This document shows positions 42,823 through 55,123 of a stretch of DNA of 64,000 nucleotides, piece by piece (the first letter of the stretch is position 1; each line of letters begins with the position of its first letter). Made by a program: the position numbers and the translations under genes. The notes under the pieces are model-generated. The model saw nothing but the letters and a program-made list of their open reading frames with translations, made no database searches and was not told the origin of the DNA. Where the stretch lies: contig CM033396.1 of assembly GCA_019426215.1 (NCBI GenBank), forward strand, positions 30,733,154 through 30,797,153, written 5' to 3'. This stretch comes from Buddleja alternifolia (Eukaryota > Streptophyta > Magnoliopsida > Lamiales > Scrophulariaceae).

Positions 42823-45800
42823 ATGCAGGTACCTAGAGCCAGCACCGATACTTCAGTTTGGTATTTCGATAGCGGGTCATCAAGGCACATGACTGGATCA
42901 AAGAATCTTCTAGTCAACTATCGAGATACTAACGGTCCTCAAGTTATATTCGGTGATAACTCCAAAGGTAAAACCAAAGGTATAGGTATCATGCATAGGG
43001 GGAACATCATGATTAGTGATGTATATTATGTTGAGGGTCTTAAGCATAATCTGTTAAGCATAAGTCAATTTTGTGATAAAGGCTTTGATGTAAAATTTTC
43101 AAGCGACTTTTGCTATGTAAACAACGCTAAGACTAATTCTACTAAACTTCGAGGAAAAAGAACAAACAATGTATATTTAGTAGATTGGGATTCTACATCT
43201 AACAACCCTACATGCTTTGTCGCTAAGAGTCAAAATGAATTGGGTCGGTTATGGCATAGAAAAATGAATCACCTCAACTTTAAGGCTGTCTCTTAATTAA
43301 TATCGCTAAATCTTGTAGAGGGATTACCTAAAGGTTCCTTTCAAAAGAATCGCTTATGTGATGCATGTCAAATGGGTAAACAAGTTAAATCATCTTTCAA
43401 AAGGAAACCATGCCTATCTACTTCTAGAGTTCTTGAGCTATTGCATCTAGATTTGTTTGGTCCAATTCAAATCATGAGTGTTAGTGGTAAAAAGTACTCG
43501 CTAGTAATAGTTGATGATTTCTCTCGCTATACATGGGTAGAATTCCTAGCGACCAAAGATGAAACTAGTGTCAAGCTCACATCGCTAATTCGTCAATTAC
43601 AAACATCAAAAGATTTAAAGGTGACAAGAATTAGAAGCGATAGAGGAACTGAATTTACTAACCAATTTGTTGAGAAGTTTTGTATAGATCATGGAATACT
43701 TCATGAGTATTCTGCCCCTAGAACACCTCAACAGAATGGAGTTGCCGAGCGACGGAACAGAACGCTTAAGGAAGCCGCTAGGACGATGCTTGCAGAGTCT
43801 AAGCTACTTCAAAGGTTTTGGGCCGAAGCCATTAATACATCTTGCTACACTCAGAACCGGTGTATGATCAACAAGCAACATGAGAAGACTCCATATTAGT
43901 TGTGGAAAGGACGTAAACCTAACGTTTCATACTTTCATGTTTTTGGTTTAAAATGTTTCATTCATAATAATGGATCCCACAGCCTTAAGACTTTTGATCC
44001 TAAAGCGGATGAGGGAATCTTTCTAGGTTATGCCAAGAATGGAAAGAGTTTTCGCATCCTAAATAAGATCAAGTCAAAAGTTGAAGAATCCATTCATGTT
44101 GTGTTTGATGATGCTAACCAAGAACCGAGTAAGGTTAATATTGATGATGTAGGGATTGAAGATCTTGTCCAACAAGCGTCACAAATAAATCTTAGTGATG
44201 ATGAGGATGATGAGATCTTTGTGCCTATTCCAAAAGTTACTCGTGAGGTTACTATTGAGAATAATGAAAGAAACGTTAATGATTATGAAGAGAATGATCA
44301 TCAAGAGCAAATTGGAACTATGAATGATGCTGCGACTACGCAAGAGACAAATGAGGATCAAGCGACTGACAATCAAGAATGTCTCAACCCCTTCCAACCA
44401 GATCAAAAATGGCTTAGAGACCATCCACCCGAGTTAATAATTGGAGATATAGAAGCACCTGTTAGAACTAGGTTTGCTACTATAAATGAGGCCATGTTTA
44501 CAAGTTTTTTATCTCAAATGGAACCAAAGAAAGTGGATGAAGCTCTCAGTGATTCAAGTTGGGTAGAAGCAATGCAAGAAGAGCTTAATCAATTTGAAAG
44601 AAATAAGGTTTGGACGCTAGTACCAAGGCCAACTCATCAAGGAGTTATTGGAACTAGATGGGTTTTTAGGAACAAAATGGACGAAGATGGCATTGTTATA
44701 AGAAACAAAGCTAGATTAGTCGCTCAGGGTTATTGTCAAGAGGAAGGCATTGATTTCGATGAAACTTATGCTCCGGTGGCCCGTCTTGAAGCTATTAGAA
44801 TGTTCCTAGCGTTTGCCGCATTTAACAAGTTCACAGTGTATCAAATGGACGTAAAGAGTGCTTTCTTGAATGGTAAACTCCAAGAAGAAGTCTATGTGGA
44901 GCAACCTCCTGGATTCATCAACAACCATAGGAAAAGTACGGTCTACAAATTGGATAAGGCACTCTATGGCCTTAAACAAGCACCAAGAGCATGGTATGAC
45001 ACTCTTTCGATCTTTCTTATAGGTAAAGGATTTTCAAAAGGCAGCGTTGATACAACGTTGTTTAAAATTATCCATAAAGAAGATATTCTCTTAGTCCAAA
45101 TTTACGTTGATGACATTATATTTGGTTCCACAAATAAGCGATTGTGTGAGAAATTTTCGAAAATGATGCAAGATCAATTTGAAATGAGCATGATGGGTAA
45201 ATTAACTTTCTTCTTAGAATTACAAGTTTCCCTAATGGAATTTTCATAAACCAAGCTAAATACACGAAAGATATGATTAAGAAATTTGGAATGGAAAATG
45301 CGTCATCTTCAAAAATTCCAATGAGTCAAACGCTTAAGTTAGATAAAGATGAAAGTGGGAAGAAAATTGATATCACCAATTATAGAGGTATCATTGGATC
45401 ACTTCTTTATCTTACTGCTAGTAGACCTGATATTATGTTTTCGGTATGCATGTGTGCACGTTTTCAAGCTGACCCTAGAGAATCACACTTAAATGCTACC
45501 AAGAGAATCCTTAAATACCTAAAAGGCACACAAAACGTGGTCTTGTGGTATCCAAGGGACTCTCCTCTTGAACTAATTAGTTATTCAGACGCAGATTTTG
45601 AAGGATGCAAAATAGATAGAAAAAGTACAAGTTGTACATGTCAATTTCTAGGAGATAGACTAGTTTCATGGCATAGTAAGAAACAACAATCCATAGCGAC
45701 TTCTACCGCTGAAGCAGAGTATGTGGCCGCTGGGAGCTGTTGTGCACAAATCCTTTGGATGAGGTAACAACTTAGAGATTATGGAACAATCCTAGGTCCT

Positions 45801-46042
45801 ACCCCAATCCATTGTGATAACCAAAGCGCTTTAGCTATGACCCAAAACCCTGTTCTTCATTCTAGAACTAAACACATTGACATTAGATACCATTTCTTGC
45901 GTGACCATGTTCAAAAGAAAGATATATCTATGCACTTCATTGGTACAGACAAATAATTGGCAGATATCTTCACCAAAGCGCTCAACGAACAACACTTTCT
46001 CACTTTAAGAAGTGAATTAGGTATGATTGATTTAAACGCTTA
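42823..46042 (+). pseudogene. Sirevirus-like pol
   Basis: Protease: WYFDSGSSRHMTGSK at about 42859-42903. Integrase: the HHCC zinc (HRKMNH...CDACQ, 43255-43370); the DDE core has LDLFGP (43447), RSDRGTEF (43633) and GVAERRNRTLKEAARTML (43739-43792); frame stops lie at 43294 and 43897. [31 protein letters not shown] (44729-44782), [17 protein letters not shown], and [11 protein letters not shown] (about 45106-45138). A small deletion shifts the frame near 45235. RNase H: SDADFEGCKIDRKST (45587), TSTAEAEYVAAG (45700), stops near 45765 and 45954, and the end DIFTKALNEQHFLTLRSELG. Relative to gag the frame differs by one base, and the two overlap around the gag stop. Confidence 0.9.
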
Positions 46043-46900
46043 AATCATTGAGCATCATTATTTTTTGGCATATACTTTAGGGGGAATCCATGTTATATAT
46101 ATACATCTAAAGTGTCTTTTAAAAAGAATTTGGAACAAGTCATCCATTTTAGGGGGAACTTTGAAATTGTACTTGTGACAATTCATAAGCGACTGAGATC
46201 AAAAATGATTTTAAATATATGCATTGATCAATAGCGCTTATCTACTTTACATATGTCAAAATCAATCTCTCACAAAAATTTTTGTTAATACAAGCGATTG
46301 ATTATATCCTTTTAAAATATTTCGTAAAATCTTTAGTGTTAAAGAATATTCCCACTCTAACGCTAAGAAGCTTGTTAAAATTCATGCATTTGTTTTAAAG
46401 AAATGTGTGGATAAGTACAAAAGATTTGATACTATCCACACATGCCTATCAAATCAAACTGACTGACGGTTAAAAGACCTTTATCTGTAACTGCGACAGT
46501 TCAGGGCCGCATGAATCTGGTTACGTGTCAATACATAATTAGGCGCGTGCACTTCACTTGAAAATTTCAAATTTTTAAAAACGTCTTTTAATTAATTTGA
46601 TAATTACTGATTCCAAAAATTTCGCTTTTTGGTAACTGCTGAATTAAAATTTAACCGCACTTTTTGCATCCGGTTTTTCCCAAACTGTTTCAAATTTGAA
46701 TCCTTTCAAAACTCAAACTCCCTGACCTTACACGTGTCAGAATCGTACCCTTTAAGGAGTCACCTCTATTTAAACCTTTCAAGGTTTTCACAGTCAAAAC
46801 TTTATCTCTCCTTAAACTCTGTCTGTTGCAAAAACCCTTCATCTCTCAAAAAGCAAATCTTTTTCTCTCTCTTCCGACAAAAGCTTCAATTCTCTCAGCA
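46043..46900 (+). other. Spacer with extra polypurine tracts upstream of the envelope-like region
   Basis: Two internal AGGGGGAA tracts at 46079-46086 and 46151-46158, each followed by AT-rich sequence, lie just after pol. The true PPT next to the 3' LTR has the same core. Repeated PPT-like motifs after pol are a described Sirevirus trait. The second half (46480-46900) is pyrimidine-rich and may hold the splice acceptor or promoter needed to express the downstream frame. Confidence 0.65.
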
Positions 46901-48191
46901 ATGGCACCCAAAGCTTCAAAATCAACCAAATCACCGAAAAAGTCTTCTAAGACTGCTGCCGGAAAATCTTCTCGAGAAGAAAAGGTCATCACTTTGAACG
47001 CCGGTTTTCTCATAAATTGGGACTATTTGTTCAATAACCAGAGCTTCCCTCTCCGGACGATTCTTCCACTCGTTTAAGAGTCTGGTTTAAGAAATTTGAT
47101 TACTGATTCTGCTGATTACTTTCAAGAAGAGTGTCTCTACTTCTTCAAAAATGCCCAAATTTCCGAAGATGGACATTCTATATCCTGTAACTTTCCCTTT
47201 GCTAAGGAGATCTTTACTCTCACTCCTTCTCTAATTTCCTCTTTATTGGGTCTTCCTAATACGGGTTCTGAGGTAGAACACAGTAATCTGGGCGATGCTA
47301 CCAAAATCTGGGTGATGATCAAAAAACCCAATGTTGATGCTGCGTATGAGCAAAATTTCAAGAAGAATGATATGAAGGGCAAATAAGTCATCCTCGCAGA
47401 CATCTGCTCAAAAATGATCGAATGCCGCAAAGGATCCTTCGACAAAATCACAAACACCCAATACAAGATGATGGTGGCCATCCTGACCAAGTTAAAAGTA
47501 AATTGTTCTTTATATGTATTTAATCGCTTTAAGGCAGCGATGGCCAAGTCTGTGAATCCCAAGCCCTATGGGATTATACTTAGTAGAATTCTCAGCGCTA
47601 GCGGATATACTGAATCCGCAGGTAAACAACTTCCAGTGACAAAATTCTACAGAAAGAAAATTATCAGTGAGCTGCAAAGACAAATACCAAGAAAAAGAGT
47701 CGGTGCAGCTGTTCCAAAAGATGAGCGTGAGCGACTTCAAGCAGAAGGAGTTGTTCGCAGCGATGATGAGGATCAAGCGTCTTCATCATCTTCATCCTCC
47801 GAAGAGGAAGTGGTGGTCAAGCGACCAAAGCGAAAGATTGTTCTTAAAGTCGCTGAGGCATCCCAGCCAGCGAAGAAACAAAAGCCTGAACCAAAGAAGA
47901 AGAAGAAGGCGGAACCTAAGAAAAAGCAAAAAATTCCCTCTCCCTCTCCTTCTCCAAAATCTCCTTCACCTCCTCTAGCATTTATCTTTTCAGTTCCCGA
48001 GGAAGAAGAAACCGCTGTAGAAGACGTCGTGCCGCTCTCAAGAAGACGCACTCCACTTTCTACTCCAGCCGCATCTACTAGCGTTTCACCAAAACGAACG
48101 CTTGGAGAATCAGCGACTGTTCCTTCTTCTGACGCTGCTCCCGAAGTAAGCTCAGATCCTCAAGACGCTTCTCTCTCTGAGAACGTTCAGG

Positions 48192-48264
48192 GTAAGTATT
48201 TGCTAAGCAAATTAGTATATCCTTTCCTCGTTAGTTCCTAACGCTAGGATAAATTCTCTTTCAG
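48192..48264 (+). other. Intron 1 of the envelope-like gene
   Basis: 73 bases from GTAAGTATTTG to TCTCTTTCAG. The donor context CAGG/GTAAGT is near-consensus. It interrupts a Gly/Ala codon after the first base (phase 1) and holds stops in the reading frame. A CTAAC-like branch word (TTCCTAACGC) lies about 30 bases before the acceptor. Confidence 0.75.
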
Positions 48265-48450
48265 CACAATGTGAAAAGGATATTGCATATGTTCTCAACA
48301 CTCTTGAAGAATTGCATATTCCCATTCGTGCTGATCCAATAACTTCTTTTCTAGATTTAGATCCTAAAGAAGTTGCCCCGGAGCCTGAGGAAACTGTAGC
48401 GACAAAAGAACCAAATCAAGTGACTGAAATAGTCGATGATGTTCCTCAGG

Positions 48451-48531
48451 GTAAGCGATGTAGTCTTTTCTCTCTAGTTTCTACTTAGTGGAAATTTTTG
48501 CTTGCTGTTCTCAATCGCTTACATGTGTCAG
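48451..48531 (+). other. Intron 2 of the envelope-like gene
   Basis: 81 bases from GTAAGCGATG to ACATGTGTCAG. Like intron 1 it follows CAGG and is in phase 1. The residues around both junctions are alike (VQG/AQCE and PQG/AQDE), which points to an exon-intron duplication. Confidence 0.75.
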
Positions 48532-51519
48532 CTCAAGATGAACCTCAAGAAAATCCAATCGCTGATGCCCCTCCTCCATCCGAGATTCCTGTTGACATGG
48601 ATGTGGATCTTGCAATAGTTGTGGATATCGCTAAGAAAGTTTCTCAAGACCTTCCTATCGCTGAAAAATCATCAGCCAGTGAAGAGACTTTGAACGCTGA
48701 GCGGTCGATAGAAGTGGCCCCTATCCCAACTGAGGAAATTGCCATTGTTCCCACGCCAATGGGACCTCCCCCTCGTGTCATTGATTTCTTCCCGCGTGGA
48801 TACACGCCAGATGTTGAATACTATTATGCCGCCAGAGAACGAGACGCTCAAACACTTGCCGAGTTTGAAATCAACTTTCAGACGACCCTCCATAGGCCGG
48901 ATATGTCCGACTCCCACAGATTTGCAATCCTTGAGCGAATAGCCAATCTAGGACTATATAACTTGGAGTGACTTCAATCACGCCTCGAGTATATTCGTCG
49001 TCCAGTCTTCAATAGAGCTGACCTTGATCTTTAGCGCTTCAACATGCTAGGTCACTCGGACGAGTCCTTCTACCCTCTACGTCAAAATAAGATTGTTTTC
49101 AAGAACCCACACATGGGTGACTGGAACAATGATCCAGATGAGGAAGATCTTAACAAGATAGGTTATTCAGCACTTCCTTCCATTGTCAAGTCTCCCCAGA
49201 ACGCTCTCTCTTCAAATCCACTAAAATTATGGAAAGGTAAGGGACCGCTAGTTGCTGAGCGCCCAAATCCTGTCAATTCTTGGATTAAAGATGAAGCCCG
49301 AGAGTATCTTGCTAGATTATTTGCGAAAGACTATGATGATGATGTGGAACGCTTTGAAAAGTTCTTTGCCGCTAAACAAGAGCCAAAGAAAGCGGATAAA
49401 CTTGGAAAGCGTTGGATGATCAATACAACCAGATGGGCTGAAGAATTTGTTCTTCACTTCTACACCATTGAAGAACTGATCAGATATTCCTTCCTTTTTG
49501 AATTTGGGATAGAGTACAGATGCCGAGGATATGCTACCTTTTTGCTCCAGCAGCGTCAGATTATTGCCGAAAATGTTAGCACTTTGCCAAGATATCGCCA
49601 ACCCATTGAACGCTACATTCGCCAGAAGCTTGCCTTATACGCACAAGGTGGACGCTATGTTCTGCATCCTCGTGCTGGTTTTGTTCAACGAATCTTCCCT
49701 GACCTAAATGAAGATGCTTCATCAAGTAAACGTCCATTTTTTCTAGGCCAGAGTCAGATTCGTGTGGACGTCTCAAATGAACACGCTGAGTTCGCTGAAT
49801 TCCACAAAGACATGAGAGCAGTGTTTGAAAATGCCCAAGCGATGGACATCAGTTTAAAATGATTTCTCAGGGTGTTATAACTTCAGAGGATATACCCTTC
49901 ACCCGGTGCTCTACAGTCAATCAAACATTCAAGTGGCCAAGATGATATCCCTTATTTGGCCAGTGGATACAGAAGTAGCTCAAGCGCTTATGCCGCTAAT
50001 TTCGGACTTCTTTAATCGTTACACTTCAGGGATTGCCTTGCCGGAAGGTGTGCAACTTGCACTCAGTACCGAAGAGCGCGAAGACGCTATATTCTTTGTC
50101 CCGCAATCCAGCCTGATTAGTCCAAGGCATGTATTAGAAGCCCTTGGCCCTCTCTGGGTCATTGGTATTCTTAAACCATCTCCTCCAGTCCAAATTATGG
50201 AAGAGGCCTTTGCTCCTACTGAGGAAGTCGCTCAACAGCCTGAGGCTTCCCTGCCAGATCTTTCTAGCGCCCCAGTAGTCGAGCCCCCAGCGATTGATCC
50301 TATCTTGGATCAAGCTGTTGAAGAAGTACACGCCGAACTTGCCGATGAGCCTGAAGACCTTTCATCAGAGATAACTCTAAAGGAAAGGCTGTTGTTTCAA
50401 GTTCTTATGGACTTCTCCCGTCCCCCGAGCGTTCTTCTTCTGATTCAGATTCTGATAGCGATCCAGAAGCCAGCGACTTCAGACAGGCAGTCCGGAACTC
50501 GCTCACCAATATTGAGGGTTCCTGCTCCTAAATTTTTGAGGCTGCAGATAAGCACATCCGCCTTATGTCAGCTACAAGAAGTTATGATATTGCAAACGCA
50601 GCAGATAAAAGCACTGCAACTGTCATCGAAACAATATCTCCCTTAGTCACTCAGTTATCATTTGAATTTAATCGTCACTTAGCTCAGAGCGCTGTGGCCG
50701 ATGCTGATAGACATATTTTTACCGTTGCTGCCGCTCAGGGTGTCGCTCAACAAGTTTCTCTTCTAGTAGAAGAAGTCAGACTTTTGCGCAGAGATGTCGC
50801 TGATCTCAAAGACTCCCTTGATAATGTCAAGAAAGGGGAAGATAAAGAAAAGACCAAAGCGATCTCCAAAACGGATAATAAAAATTGGCGCTCGATGTTT
50901 GAAGAGCTTGTAAGCATTAAGAAGATGCTATCTAAGAAGAGAAAGCCAAGGTATTATCTTGGAAGATACGCGCTCCCAGACATCAACCCCGACTTCTTAG
51001 AAAGTATGGGATTTCCTGCTTATGCCAGTAGACTACAACGACCTGTTAAGTGGAGACCGTCAAGTGATCATCAAACGGATATATATCACGACTTGATTCG
51101 TGAACTTGGCATTCAGCCAAGAGAATGGACGGAAAGGTTGTTAGAGTTAAACGAAAGCGCTAATCGTCAAAGGCATGATTATGATGAAGTCCAATATACA
51201 ACGATGATTGACATCGATCGTGTCTTGATGGAGCTATCACTGGAAATCTTTCAAAGTGAAGAAAGGGCAAAGCGACAAAGAAAGTGACTTAAATGTTTTG
51301 ATATTTTATTTCTATTTTTCTCTTATTACTATTTCAGTGTAAAACATATATGCTTTAAACGCTATGAATGAATGAATGTTTTAACGCTGAAACATCTTGT
51401 TGAAGCTAATCTAACTTTAGCTAACTATCACTAACTCTTCAAACGCTAACTTATATCTATTGGGGTTTTCTTTAAATAAATCTTAAACATATAAAAGAGT
51501 TAAAAGTCTTGACATCATC

Positions 51520-51532
51520 AAAAAGGGGGAAA
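51520..51532 (+). promoter_or_regulatory. Polypurine tract of the Sirevirus-like element
   Basis: AAAAAGGGGGAAA ends one base before the 3' LTR. It primes plus-strand synthesis in LTR elements. Confidence 0.85.
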
Positions 51533-51533
51533 T

Positions 51534-53039
51534 TGTTAGGAAATTTCATGTTAGATGTTTTGATGATGACAAGATAGGATTTTTTGTTAGACCCCAAATT
51601 AATGTAAGTTTTGTTTTTTCATAGATTGATGTATAAGCATTTGAAAGTTGTAAATTATTAGGCTTGTAATTGTTTATCTTTGTAAGATTTTAGACTAAAG
51701 TCTTAGCGACTGAATCGCTAGTAGAATTCTAGGTGAGTCTATTAGAAAAGAAGTTGAAGACCAGCGTCTGAAATCAGCAAGAGATAACGACCTTCTGCTT
51801 AGCGACCGTCAAACGCTAACAGATCTCTTTCCAGAACTCTTGAATCAAGCGCCCAAATACTCAAGCGACTTATGACAGATTCAATGGGAAATAAATTCTC
51901 AAGTCATGAAGGACTTAAATGCAATCATCAACGGGCATTTATTTCCAACGGGAAATAAATTCAAATTGCATTAAATGCTTGATAGGAGCATTAAATGTGA
52001 TAAGCAAGCATGACCTGTGGACAAGCCACCTTTTTGACTCAGACTGTCAGAATTTCAGAGATTAAAACTGCTCCCGTCCAATCGGCCCCAGCAGATTTTC
52101 AGGAATGTCAGAACTTGGGTATATTCACTCTCTGCGTGAATGACACGCTCCTACATGTGTCCAACGGACAGATCTCAAGAAATTGTCTATAAATACCACC
52201 CAAACAAAACCCTAAATATAACACACGCGAGAAAATTATTATTGAAAAATATTCACATACTCTTGCTGTGAAAAAGCTTTGAAACTCCATAGCCAAAACC
52301 TTCAAGCTTTTTACATACATTCCAAACAGTCACCAAAATATCTCAAACATCTTCTAAAGATGAAATCCAAATTCCACTTAAGATATTACAAGTTGTTTGA
52401 TCTTTCCAAAAACAAACAAAACCCTAGAGATAACCTTCAACCTTTCATCTGAATGAGAAAAGTTGTTGTACCCTTTCAGGCAGTATTTCTGAGTGAGAGA
52501 AGCTTGAAGAAGACGATCTTCATTGGTGCTGAAGTCTGTGTGATCAAGGAGCCCAAGATCATTTTCACCTATTACTATTGTGTAGAAGATTCTGTGTGAA
52601 TTCTTTGATTATCATCATAGTGAATTCCTCAAAGTGAAAAAGGAGAAGAAGGACGTAGTTGGGATTACATCACCCAGTGAACCTTACAAAGATTGTGTCT
52701 TTTACTCTATTGTCTTAGCACTATTTCATTGCATCATTCATTCTATTGAAAAGAACAACTCTAAGAAATCAGCGATTAAGATTAATCAATAGAACGCTAA
52801 AAACTCATTTCCGCTGTGCTAACCCTGATTAAGCGATCTAAGCGTTGCCCTACTTTGGTAAACAGCTAAAATGACCAAGTCTAAGTTAACTCTATCTGAA
52901 GCGTTTGACCCAAGCGCTCAGTATTCCAAGCGTTCAAAATATTTAAGTGATACGAAATTTTTTGAAGTCTAAAAAGACTTCAGGGTCTATTCAACCGCCC
53001 TCCCTTCTAGACCCTTTCGTATGCCACTTGGGACCACCA
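51534..53039 (+). repeat. 3' LTR of the Sirevirus-like element
   Basis: Starts TGTTAGGAAATTTCATG and ends CTTGGGACCACCA, next to target copy ATATG. Its TATA box TATAAATA is at 52188-52195. It is 17 bases longer than the 5' copy, mostly from one 18-base difference. Confidence 0.92.
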
Positions 53040-53044
53040 ATATG

Positions 53045-55123
53045 TACGTAAATATAAATTGTTTATTGAAATGTGGAGGAAGGGTAGTTGGTGGAAGGGA
53101 GGTAGTCGGAGGACTAGGAATGCACCACCTGGGTAGGTAGCTGGGTTCCGTGACGCTAGGCTTAAAATCGGTTGCGGACACGGAGGCCCTATACCAAGAG
53201 GAAAGAAGGAGGGACTGGGTGAGGAATCACCTTCGAGGTGGTTCCAAGACCTGTCCTAGGAAGACCGGGGTTTGGAGAGACAAGGAGGAAAGGGAAGCCA
53301 TAAGGTTGGAGAAGAAATAAAGAGGGAATGTATGGAGAAATGTGGGAAATAAGGTAGGATACCTGCGGTAAGGGCTGGCCACCCGAGCCCGTTCAAGAAA
53401 TTTGTGTACGGAGGGGGAGAGAAAGGTGAAATAAGGCAGGTGGCAAATGCAAGTCCCCGCGATTGCATAAGTGTGGTGCAAGTCCCCACGATTGTACGCG
53501 CTTGTTGACAGGTGTTCGATCCCGTGGGCAAGTGTCCACGATTGCCAATGCAAGTCTCCACGATTGCATAAGAGAAAGTAAGGGTGTTTGATCCCGATAC
53601 AAGTCTCCACGATTGCATAAGAGAAAGTAAGGGTGTTTGATCCCGATGCAAGTCCCCACGATTGCATAGGAGAAAGTAAGGGTGTTTGATCCCGATGCAA
53701 GTCTCCACAATTGCATAATAACAGTGCAAGTCCACATGATTGTACGTGTCAAGATATTACTAAGAATTGATAGATGTTTCGAAGCAAGTCCCCACGATTG
53801 CGGAAATTGTACTACCTAGCCCAGCTGCAGCTATAGCTCAGTGTAGGTCTGGTGGTATTACCTGAAAACTAATTAATTTTTTTGATTTTCGTGAGGTATA
53901 TTGGATGTTAGATTCCACTGAAAATGCTAAGAAAATGTTTGAAATTCCAGGAAAGAGGTATGGTCATGATATTTTGTGACGATTTTATGAACATAATATT
54001 TTATAGCAATTTCAATCACTGTTTAGCCTACTAAATTTGTCTTGTGATGGAGTAACATTAAGGCTAACCTACTCCTTTAAGGAGGGAGAGCAAGTTTGGT
54101 TCTATTTTTTTATTTTGTGAAACGAGGCAGGTAAGACGTAGGCAAAGATGAGCAATACGACCAACAAACCGGAGGAACTATGGATGTCCCTACCTAAGAC
54201 CTAGGCAGGTGAAGAGAAGGAGAAGGAAGGAATGAGAAGTACACACGCTTATTCAAAAGCACAATTCATGAAAGAAAGGAAAATTACTTTGCAAGCTTTG
54301 TGTCGGCAAAGAGAGGAATAGCATTAGCCAAGTCAGGGAGGGTAGCCTCAGCAACAGGCTGCCCATGTGAAGCAACAGCATTCTGGTCAACTACAGGGAA
54401 GGCGACCTTACCTACATAGGAAGGATTCTTTGGCATAGCTAGAGAGGTCACACCTGTGATCATAACGATAGAAGATTCTTCGTGATGTCGGCACTTGAAG
54501 AAAGAAATTTATCCGCAACATACATCAAATTGAGCATAGATCAACTAAAAAAGGATCATGGACGCGACTACCCAACCTGTGGAGGTCTGCAAGTCTGCAG
54601 GGTTCGAAAAAAAAACACGTATAGACCTGATGTACCTATCCCTGGACATCTACGGCTGGAGAAGATGATGCCAGAGGTGGTCATAAGATCACTTCAATAG
54701 ATGAAATACCTGGAGCTATACGACCTGGACAAGCTGGAGAAGTAACTGTAGATTGCGCCACTCCTGGTTGCAGACCTGCAAGGTGACCAACATGAAGAAA
54801 GGGGGAGGATTCACCTCTAGTAAGTGGATTCGATACTACGGCGACTGGTGGACCATCGCCACGACTAATCAAACATGCCATTTGAAGTTTCCTGGAAGAA
54901 TGGAGTATTAAACAATCAAAGAAGAAGTGGAGTACAAAAAAGTCAATCAATGGTTACGATTTCTTGGATCCATCTGGAGAGGAAGGTTTGTCTTAGCTCC
55001 GTAGCTCATGTGGCTATGTAGCTGAGACAACTTGGCAATTTTCATTAGCTTGGCCCACAACACTTCTTTCTTTTCAACTCTTACAGCTTGACTACGTCAA
55101 ACTTTAGAGTTGGGGGGACTTAT
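53045..55123 (+). other. 3' untranslated part of the gypsy element
   Basis: From the Sirevirus insertion to the 3' LTR. It holds a 49-base tandem repeat (separate entry) and, from 54100 on, purine-rich sequence with no recognised domain. Open frames on the minus strand at 53227-53752 only reflect the repeats. It ends in the polypurine tract GTTGGGGGGACTTA. Confidence 0.6.
53440..53790 (+). repeat. Tandem repeat, about 49-bp unit
   Basis: The unit contains GCAAGTCCCCACGATTGCAT, then AGAGAAAGTAAGGGTGTTTG and GATCCCGAT. Four nearly full units and several partial ones (spacings from 37 to 60 bases) lie between 53440 and 53800. Satellite-like blocks before the 3' LTR are usual in Tat-like elements. 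Confidence 0.85.

Larger units (their letters stand above)
46901..51286 (+). pseudogene. Sirevirus envelope-like protein with two introns, broken
   Basis: Exon 1 (46901-48191) starts MAPKASKSTKSPKK; internal stops are at 47075-47077 and 47384-47386. It has a region like the plant transposon-associated domain (YFQEECLYFFKNAQIS...FTLTPSLISSLLGLP), an acidic Ser run, a Lys/Pro-rich nuclear-signal-like stretch and a Ser/Pro stretch. Exon 2 is 48265-48450. Exon 3 runs from 48532 with stops at 48969, 49032 and 49860. Near 49880 and 50380 two frameshifts offset each other, so the frame ending at 51287 (…ERAKRQRK) matches the frame at 49044. A leucine-heptad coiled coil (VSLLVEEVRLLRRDVADLKD) is near 50755. 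No clear transmembrane segment was recognised, so envelope-like describes its position, not a proven role. Confidence 0.72.
39002..53039 (+). mobile_element. Sirevirus-like Ty1/copia element with envelope-like region
   Basis: Perfect target copies ATATG (38997-39001 and 53040-53044) flank a 14,038-bp element. It has nearly identical LTRs, a tRNA-Met primer site, a long gag with coiled coil, one zinc knuckle and a basic tail, a copia-order pol, several polypurine tracts, and a 4.4-kb coding region between pol and the 3' LTR. Long gag, repeated polypurine tracts and an extra 3' coding region are hallmarks of the Sirevirus (SIRE1/Maximus) group. It sits in the 3' part of the gypsy element. All its genes have stops or frameshifts, so it would need helper proteins to move. 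Confidence 0.9.

Noticed and set aside
47510..48051. Minus-strand frames over the envelope-like gene
   Set aside because: They mirror the Lys/Pro/Ser-rich coding strand and have no domain.
53227..53752. Three overlapping minus-strand frames with HRDQTP/CNRGDL-like repeats
   Set aside because: They are translations of the 49-base tandem repeat in three frames, with no domain and no conservation of one frame.
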